From: Sinonovacula constricta
Taxonomy: Eukaryota; Mollusca; Bivalvia; Cardiida; Solecurtidae
Reading direction: 5' to 3'
DNA: 64,000 nucleotides
NCBI GenBank assembly: GCA_007844125.1
Contig: CM017556.1
Span: 71,610,697-71,674,696 of the forward strand
The notes below the pieces were generated by a model that was not told the DNA's origin, did not search any database, and saw only the letters and a program-made list of their open reading frames with translations. A program made the position numbers and the translations under genes. The first letter of the stretch is position 1, and the number at the start of each line of letters is the position of its first letter. This document shows positions 57,400-64,000 of the stretch, one piece after another.

Positions 57400-60320
57400 G
57401 TAATCATCACATGACGCTAGAGATCGCCTTTTCCCAGTTTTTGACAGAAAGCCGTAACCTTCGGCTTATCATATGTCCACAACATTGAACGCGGACGCGG
57501 ATTGTGGTTTATCTTTATACATTGCGACCAGTATACAATGATTATATAAATGTCACCATAACGTTTGTTTAGGAAATCGTTGAAATGCGTAAATTTAATT
57601 ACCCAGGCCTTCGTGATTAAATAAATACGCATATGTACTCAAAACCGTGATATCTTGGGCGTTAGATCACGCAAACTTTAAATCTATTTCCATTTTAACA
57701 CGTTCTACAAGAAAATTTTACTTAAAAGGGACACAAGTGCGAACTCCAATGCGAACTACAATTTACGAAATGTTGTTTGGTTGTTTCCCTTGGCTGTTGT
57801 ATTTCACCCGTCGTACTTCCTGAATATTTTTTTTAAATATCAACAACCGACGAAGTTGCATATTTATTTAATTTATTTTTTATCATTATTTGATACATAT
57901 GTTAATAGTAAAACAAAACCGTTACTTTCCAAGATAGGGTAAAGTTTTAGGCGAATGTGAATGAAAAGAACAAAATATCACAATATGTCAGCTTGGTCTG
58001 TAAAACGAAAATGGGTAGGGAAAGTAAAACGAACAGCTTTTCTACTGCAGTGAAATAGTTCCGCTTAATGCAGTGATATATCGTTTATTTCATCACGGCA
58101 GAATGCTTGTTTGTTTATAGACGTAAAATATTGACAGTGTTAGAATATGATTTTGACAAGTTTCAACAGGCGTTTATCACTTTCTTTGGCAGCTCTGATA
58201 TGAGAAGAAAGTATGAATGTACCCTGTATAATCAATGCTTCGTTTAGTATGATTCATCTGTTGCTATTTAGCTGTCTTGTTGCTGTAAACTGTAGAGACT
58301 GAAGCACAAACGAAATATTCGGCAAAATAAGACTTTATTTTCCTTCTGCACATTTCTGCACATTTCAGTCAGCATTGGCGTCGCGCTCCTGAGTCAGATG
58401 TAGAGTAAACTGATGAACGCATGAATAGTTTAATAACATACAATGTATCATTACAAAACACTGAGTTAAAGTTATGTAAGAGTTTACAAATAACATCAAG
58501 AGCGGAAGAATAAAGTAAGGAATTGTTTAATTTTAGTATATATCATTGTTATTAGGTTCCCGTTTGTAATGAGGCGTTGATTGTATGGAAACGACATACT
58601 ATAAAAAACAAATCGGTCTGTATGGTGGGATGTTATTGAACAAAATTGAAACACGCCAAATGTATTGCCCTCAGATAATAATAACACAACGTAACACGAT
58701 TTAATAATGTAAATTTTCTATAATGATTTTTTCCACCGGTGTCCCAATTGCTAGTATTTATTTATATACGATATTATATGCGTTAATCAAGTCTGTGTAA
58801 ATTACTGACATCAGGCTAAAACATTCAAGTAAGTCTTATTAAAAATTCTTTTATTTGTTGTTGTTTGTAAAAAGAAGCCTCATTTTGGCAGGGCTTTTTA
58901 GGGAAGGATTAATGGTATGCAACAGTTGCCTGTCGTTAAATAGAGCTACAATGATTATCGAAGTTTAAATATCGGTACCAAACAATATGATTCATGTTTT
59001 TTTTTCTATCATTATACAAGCTCAATGCAGAAAATTGTATAATTTTCGCGATTGATCATATAGAATCAAAATAAAAAAAAAATCACTTTGCATCGAGTAT
59101 TTCCGCTAAAACATGACAAAGACCAAAAGCTTTCAGCCAATCAGAATACTTTCTAAAACAACACTTGTGAAATCAGAGCGCGCAACAAGCGGTCGGGTGA
59201 GCAATTTTGCGCCAAATGTGTTGTTTGTTCGCTGCTTCGTAGACGTTTTTTTGCTATTGAACTGTTATTTTTTTTTCAATTTTTTTTTAGTGCTTATCAT
59301 GTGTGAGCTAGAATTTATTATTGATCTGAAAGTGTATTTGTGATAGTTATTATGGGTTAATTGTGGACAAAAATGTTGCGAACGTATATTTTTTTATCAA
59401 CTGATTTCCGATTAGGTGAGACCAGCCCAGTAGTTAAAGTATCTGAACAGGCAACTATTGTAAATTTATGATTGTTAAATCTGAACTCTATTAGGTGAAA
59501 TAAGTCGCTTTTCTACGTCCGACAGCTGTGATAAGGTCAACATCGTTCCCCTTTTTTCTACTCCCTGTTAAAATATCAACTTCCGGCACAACTCCGAATA
59601 GTTTGCAGGTAATTCTCTGGCCTTTGTATAAAACTGTAACCATGTTTGTCTGCCCAGTTTGTCAGTCGTTAGTTGTTCTAGAGACAAAAGAGCGCATTGT
59701 GAGACGAATAAGATCATTCTCATATGATGCAACGAGAAACTCAAGCAGCTTTTCAAACCCAAAAGCATGCATAAATGATCATATAAAACTGTAACATACC
59801 TGTACATACTCCTGTTGATAATGTCCCAAATAGAAGAACCCAGCACTCACTTCTTGAGTTGTTGTCTGATAGCATGAAACGGGTTTAGAAGGGATTTTCT
59901 TATTGGGGCATGGAAGTGCCTTCGGCGAAAACATGAACATAACATCACCTACCTTTGCCAGCCTCGACACACTTGATTCACAAAACAAGCTCATTGTCTA
60001 AGTAATAGTCCAGAGTCTCATATCATAAGCGCCGAACATACTAAGGCTCAAAAAGATCTCTATATTTACCAAATCACATCAAAACCACAACAAAATCAGC
60101 AAAACCCCACCCAAACTCAAACAACATCCCAAAACAATATTAAAAGATTATTAATGTTCTAACAGCTATCTTTCGATCCATTGTTGACAAAAGACGATAA
60201 TATGAAAACATGGTCATGTCATGTCAACAAAGCCTGATATGATCATAAACACTCGACAATGGTAAAATCTAAACACTATGACAATGAAAGCTGGCCGTTT
60301 TAGTAAAAAAACCGACTGAA
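57400..60320. other. Intergenic DNA, nothing recognised
   Basis: AT-rich with no supported exon. Two overlapping minus/plus frames at 59528-59994 lack signal, domain or splice support. Part of this could be the eroded 5' end of the LINE that follows. Confidence 0.4.
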
Positions 60321-60327
60321 AAGAGCT

Positions 60328-62930
60328 ATGGGAGGGGTATTCATTGCTGCCAAGAATTGCATGATAGCGCAGGAAGACACAATTCTACATATAGACTGTG
60401 AACATGTGTGGGTCAAGATAGTGATTCAAGGCTCTAAATCCATTGTCATGGCTTCTAAATCTAACGCAAATGTTTATATTGGTGCGGACTTCAACATGCC
60501 AAAGATAGACTTGTCATATATTGCCCCTTCTCCTGATTGCAACAACAGCAATACAACAGAAAATTCATCAATACTATTCATGACTATAATCTTACCCAAT
60601 TAGCCCAAGAACCTACCCTTGGTGAACCACATCCTTGACTTATTCTTAAGTTATAATCCTTCCTAAGTGTACAGGGCCAGTATCATACCTGACATGAGTG
60701 ACCATGGTGCAGTTCTTATTGATACCAATACATCAGGTTGCATAAAATCCGAGAAGCCCAGGACATTTTAATTTATTCCATAGAGCTGAATGGGACAACG
60801 TAAAATCACACATTATGAATCTCTATGAAACCCTCAAAGTGTCAAACAAATACTAAACACTATCTGTAGAAGACATCTGACACTTCATATCCTGCTCAAT
60901 AGAAAGATGCTTCAACACCTTCATCCCCCTGAATGGTCATCCTCAAGCAACACACTTCTAAGGATTAATGTCACTCTAAAACATTTATATAGAAATTGGG
61001 ACAAAGTATATAAGAAATTAAATTTAAAAAAAAATGTAATTAAAAAAGTACAACACAAGTAAACACAATAAACAACAAGGACACACAAACATCTCTGCAG
61101 GAAACAAATTTGCCTATTACATATATCATGAAGACATACTAAATATAGACAATACTATTCCAACAGGACACACACACATCACAGAACAAAGAGTAAAAAA
61201 TATGTATTCTCTACTTAAGCATTCCAAACCAGACTCCACTTGCATAGATTCCTTAAAAAAGATAACTCTACACTGCAGAACAAGAAAAGGCCAATGTCTT
61301 AAACGAAAAATGCCAGTCTGTCTTTACTTTCAAAACTTCTATTTCTCTTTCATCCCTGGCTGAAATGAAAGTACATGATATTGCAGATACAGGAAGAGAA
61401 AGACCAAAACCTCCATTCAGTCACTACAAATCCATGCCTAACAATAAGACATCAGCAAATTGCAATAAATTAAAAAAAAAAACACAACGTATCCCACATA
61501 AGCCTGCTGGATCAGACCAAATTTGGTCAATAGTTCTAAAAGAACTTGCCCCTATTCTGGTAGAACTTTTAAATAAATCCCTTCAGATCAACACTCTGTC
61601 TGACACCTGTAAAATGACAAATGTAACCCATATCTTTGAAAAGGCCCAAAGTCAGACCCAGCCAAATACCGCCCAATCTCGCTTACATATTGTCAGTGAA
61701 GGACCATAGAGCACATCCTAGCATCTTGTATTACAGAACACTTCACTGAGTTTAACTTGTTTTCTGAACTTCTGCATGGTTTTAGAGTAGGTCATGTCAC
61801 ATTCAATTCCTTATGCTTATTGATGATACCCTCCAGTCTCAAGACCAGAAAACCAAGATAACTCCGTAAGAATTGACTGTTCAAAGGCTTTCGACATGTT
61901 CAGTCAGAAAGAACTAATGTATAAGCTACACTACTATGGAATAAGGGCGTCATATTGTAAATAGATAAACATTTCATTGACAACCGGTCACAGTCCGTAG
62001 TTGTAAATGATTAAAACTCCAGCATGAACCAGGGTTCGGTCCTAGGACCGTTCATCTTTCTAATCTACCTAAATGTTCTTCCCAGTCACATCGTCCTTCT
62101 AAACTACGTCTTTTTGCTGATGACACTCTCTCTATATCACATTCATCTGTATCCTCACCTTCTTGCCTACTACAGCAGGATCTGAACCATCATGCAAAAT
62201 CGGAGGCAAAGTCGGATATAAAAATTCAATCCATCCATGTGCCAGGTTACTAAAATCACTAAACGTAAAGCAGTCATCTCAACACGGTTTCTCTTACACA
62301 ATACGATCTTATAAACACCATCCTCAGCTTAATACCTCATAATTTCAAATGATATGACCTTCAACAAAGATATTGAAAACATCACCAGAAACACGCAACA
62401 AAACAAATCAGATTCTGGGCTTCATCCGCCAAAACTTAAAAGTCCATTCAGAAAAATCCACTGCATATAAAACACTTAACAGGCCTCACTTTGTATACGA
62501 ATCCGTGCTTTGGTCCCCATGCACAACAAGTCACATTTAACTTTAATCTATGCAGCGTAGGGTAGCACGCAGAGAATTAACGTGACTTCAGTAGAACTCC
62601 AGTGCCATAGACATGTGAATAGCTCTAAATTGTCCTTCGTCTAAACGACCAACACTTTGGTATGTTTCATAACATCATTCATGGCATGTGGCCATCACTC
62701 TACCTTCCTGCATCAAATCTCTAACGAGACTTTCTAGAAGCTCTCATTTTCAAGCATTCCAACATGTTCACATCAAAACCGATCATCACAAGTACTCTTT
62801 TCCCCTAGAACTATTATACACTGGAACGTTCTACCACCAGACATTGTCGGCCTGTCTGGTCCCGAGGTCAGTTCTGGTCGTCAACCAGATTTAACATGTA
62901 TCTCCCTAATCTACACCGTTGCTGTTCTTT
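60328..62930 (+). mobile_element. Decayed LINE retrotransposon (endonuclease + reverse transcriptase)
   Basis: Fragments in shifting frames. Endonuclease: GGVFIAAKNCMIAQE, then VYIGADFNMPKID (the GDFN-type motif) near 60470, then ILDLFLSYNPS and SDHGAVLI near 60700. Reverse transcriptase: VLKELAPILVELLNKSLQ near 61540, LHGFRVGH near 61770, DCSKAFDM near 61875, QGSVLGPFIFLIYLNVLP near 62033, and an A-D-D-T segment near 62117. Many stops and indels: an old, dead copy. The motif style fits the Jockey/CR1/L2 side of LINEs; the exact clade is undecided. Confidence 0.82.
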
Positions 62931-63202
62931 ACCTATTTCAACCAACTTCCCTTCACTCTTTGATGCGTTTTTATTTCTGCTTTTACTTATTTTCTTTCAG
63001 CTGACGCGTGCCAGCTCAAATCTTCACCAGCTGTTTGACTTAATATGACTTTATGGCATATAGGTAGATAGACAGTAACTGAACACAATGGTTATGACCT
63101 GTATTCGTGAAAAAATAAACTGCATTTTTAACATGGTTATAGAAGTCAAAGTGTTACGTTACCTGTAATTTTTCTTCATTTAAGTGCGGAGAAACGAAGA
63201 AT

Positions 63203-63220
63203 ATGGCTGGTGAGGAAGTT
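63203..63220 (+). CDS. Probable first coding exon of a plus-strand gene (MAGEEV)
   Basis: AATATGGCTGG gives a reasonable start context. Six codons (MAGEEV) run straight into a consensus donor GTT|GTAAGT, phase 0. A T/C-rich segment with TTTTTCTTCATTT lies just upstream. Such short first exons are common in animal genes, but the gene body lies beyond the window, so this rests on start and donor alone. Confidence 0.4.
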
Positions 63221-63595
63221 GTAAGTACAATGACTTTTTATCTTTGTCGCTGTAAAGCTGTGTGTAACGGTGTCTGAATGTCATTTATTTATGCTTTGTT
63301 ATCGACACGGCAAAAGTGGTCGTATTCTTCTAACGTTTAAACCAGCTGAACTGTGGTGCGCCACTGGAACTATGGTAGATTTGTTCTCTCAAAACTTTTC
63401 AGTTTACAGCTGGTTAGTTGTTGTCTTATTCCCGATTTCCATGGCATATATTTGTACACACAAACCTTACAGTTGATTTATTGTTTGTTTTGTGAAATGA
63501 AGCTAAACTCTAACTGCCTCCATTAGTCTAGTGCTGGAAAGAAACAGTTAACAAGTAACATTTTGCTGCTTCAGCTCATGCCCACACCTACCAAT

Positions 63596-64000
63596 AAAAT
63601 GTCACTTCTTGGTCAACTCCACCAAACGGTACCCATGAAATGTCACTTCTTGGTCAACTCCACCAAACGTACCCATGAAATGTCACTTCTTGGTCAACTC
63701 CGCCAAACGGTACCCATGAAATGTCACTTCTTGGTCCACTCCACCAAACGGTACCCATAAAATGTCACTTCTTGGTCAACTCCGCCAAACGGTACCCATG
63801 AAATGTTACTTCTTAGTCAACTCCACCAAACGTACCCATGAAATGTCACTTCTTGGTCATCTCCGCCAAACGGTACCCATGAAATGTCACTTCTTGGTCA
63901 ATTCCGCCAAACGGTACCCATGAAATGTCACTTCTTGGTCATCTCCGCCAAACGTACCCATGAAATGTCACTTCTTGGTCAACTCCGCCAAACGGTACTT
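63596..64000. repeat. 41-bp minisatellite, about 10 copies, runs off the window
   Basis: ATGTCACTTCTTGGTCAACT plus CCRCCAAACGGTACCCATGA recurs every 41 bp (40 when one G is lost in CGGTACC). Variants at CACC/CGCC and GTCAAC/GTCATC. The open frame through it is an artefact. Confidence 0.95.

Overview
This 64 kb window is animal nuclear DNA, most likely from a bivalve mollusc or a close lophotrochozoan relative. It is AT-rich, genes are split into small exons with GT/AG junctions, introns run to kilobases, and there is no operon structure. tRNA-derived SINEs, a decayed LINE, a MITE, an LTR retrotransposon and several long tandem arrays fill most of the space. Species assignment is inference from repeat style and gene type, not from a marker gene.

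Layout. (1) 1-8.2 kb: a minus-strand gene for a secreted or membrane protein. It has a signal-peptide exon (7962-8127) and two extracellular exons (1822-2048, 1212-1416), and continues off the left edge. (2) 8.2-15 kb: non-coding DNA with a SINE (9905-10148) and about 3.06 kb of a 49-bp satellite (11093-14157). (3) 15-27.1 kb: a tandem array of a ~656-bp repeat, split by a complete 9.1-kb LTR retrotransposon (16836-25948, minus strand) with a 5-bp target duplication. The two 1858-bp LTRs differ at only three positions I could find. The single 1501-codon gag-pol reads Gag, protease, integrase, reverse transcriptase, RNase H. That copia-like order in a Ty3/gypsy-type protein identifies the Gmr1-like group, and its capsid resembles the SCAN domain of vertebrate zinc-finger proteins. 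(4) 27.4-50.4 kb: a large minus-strand multidomain gene. A signal-peptide exon is followed by a SUEL/rhamnose-lectin-like exon, a CUB-like exon, a short exon, then ten near-complete sushi/CCP exons, one of them frameshifted, plus one truncated remnant. Every junction I could place is phase 1, so exons can be added or lost without breaking frame. Two CCP exon types (A and B) lie in tandemly duplicated ~2.1-2.4 kb blocks. Its introns hold a 29-bp satellite with a 436-bp higher-order period (30.2-33.7 kb), a 51-bp repeat, a 23-bp repeat, a MITE and a TA microsatellite. (5) 50.4-60.3 kb: non-coding DNA with microsatellites, old repeat copies and a 34-bp satellite (56510-57399). (6) 60.3-62.9 kb: a heavily decayed plus-strand LINE with recognisable endonuclease and reverse-transcriptase motifs. 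(7) 63.2 kb: a probable 18-nt first coding exon of a plus-strand gene, followed by a 41-bp minisatellite that runs off the right edge.

The two cellular minus-strand genes both encode secreted-pathway proteins with extracellular modules. The lectin-CUB-CCP protein looks like a recognition or adhesion molecule, possibly in immunity, whose exon set is still changing by duplication and decay. The most notable items are the young Gmr1-like element with its SCAN-like capsid, the modular CCP exon array, and the nested tandem-repeat structures. Exon borders come from splice signals, reading phase and domain logic read by eye; no transcript evidence was available.
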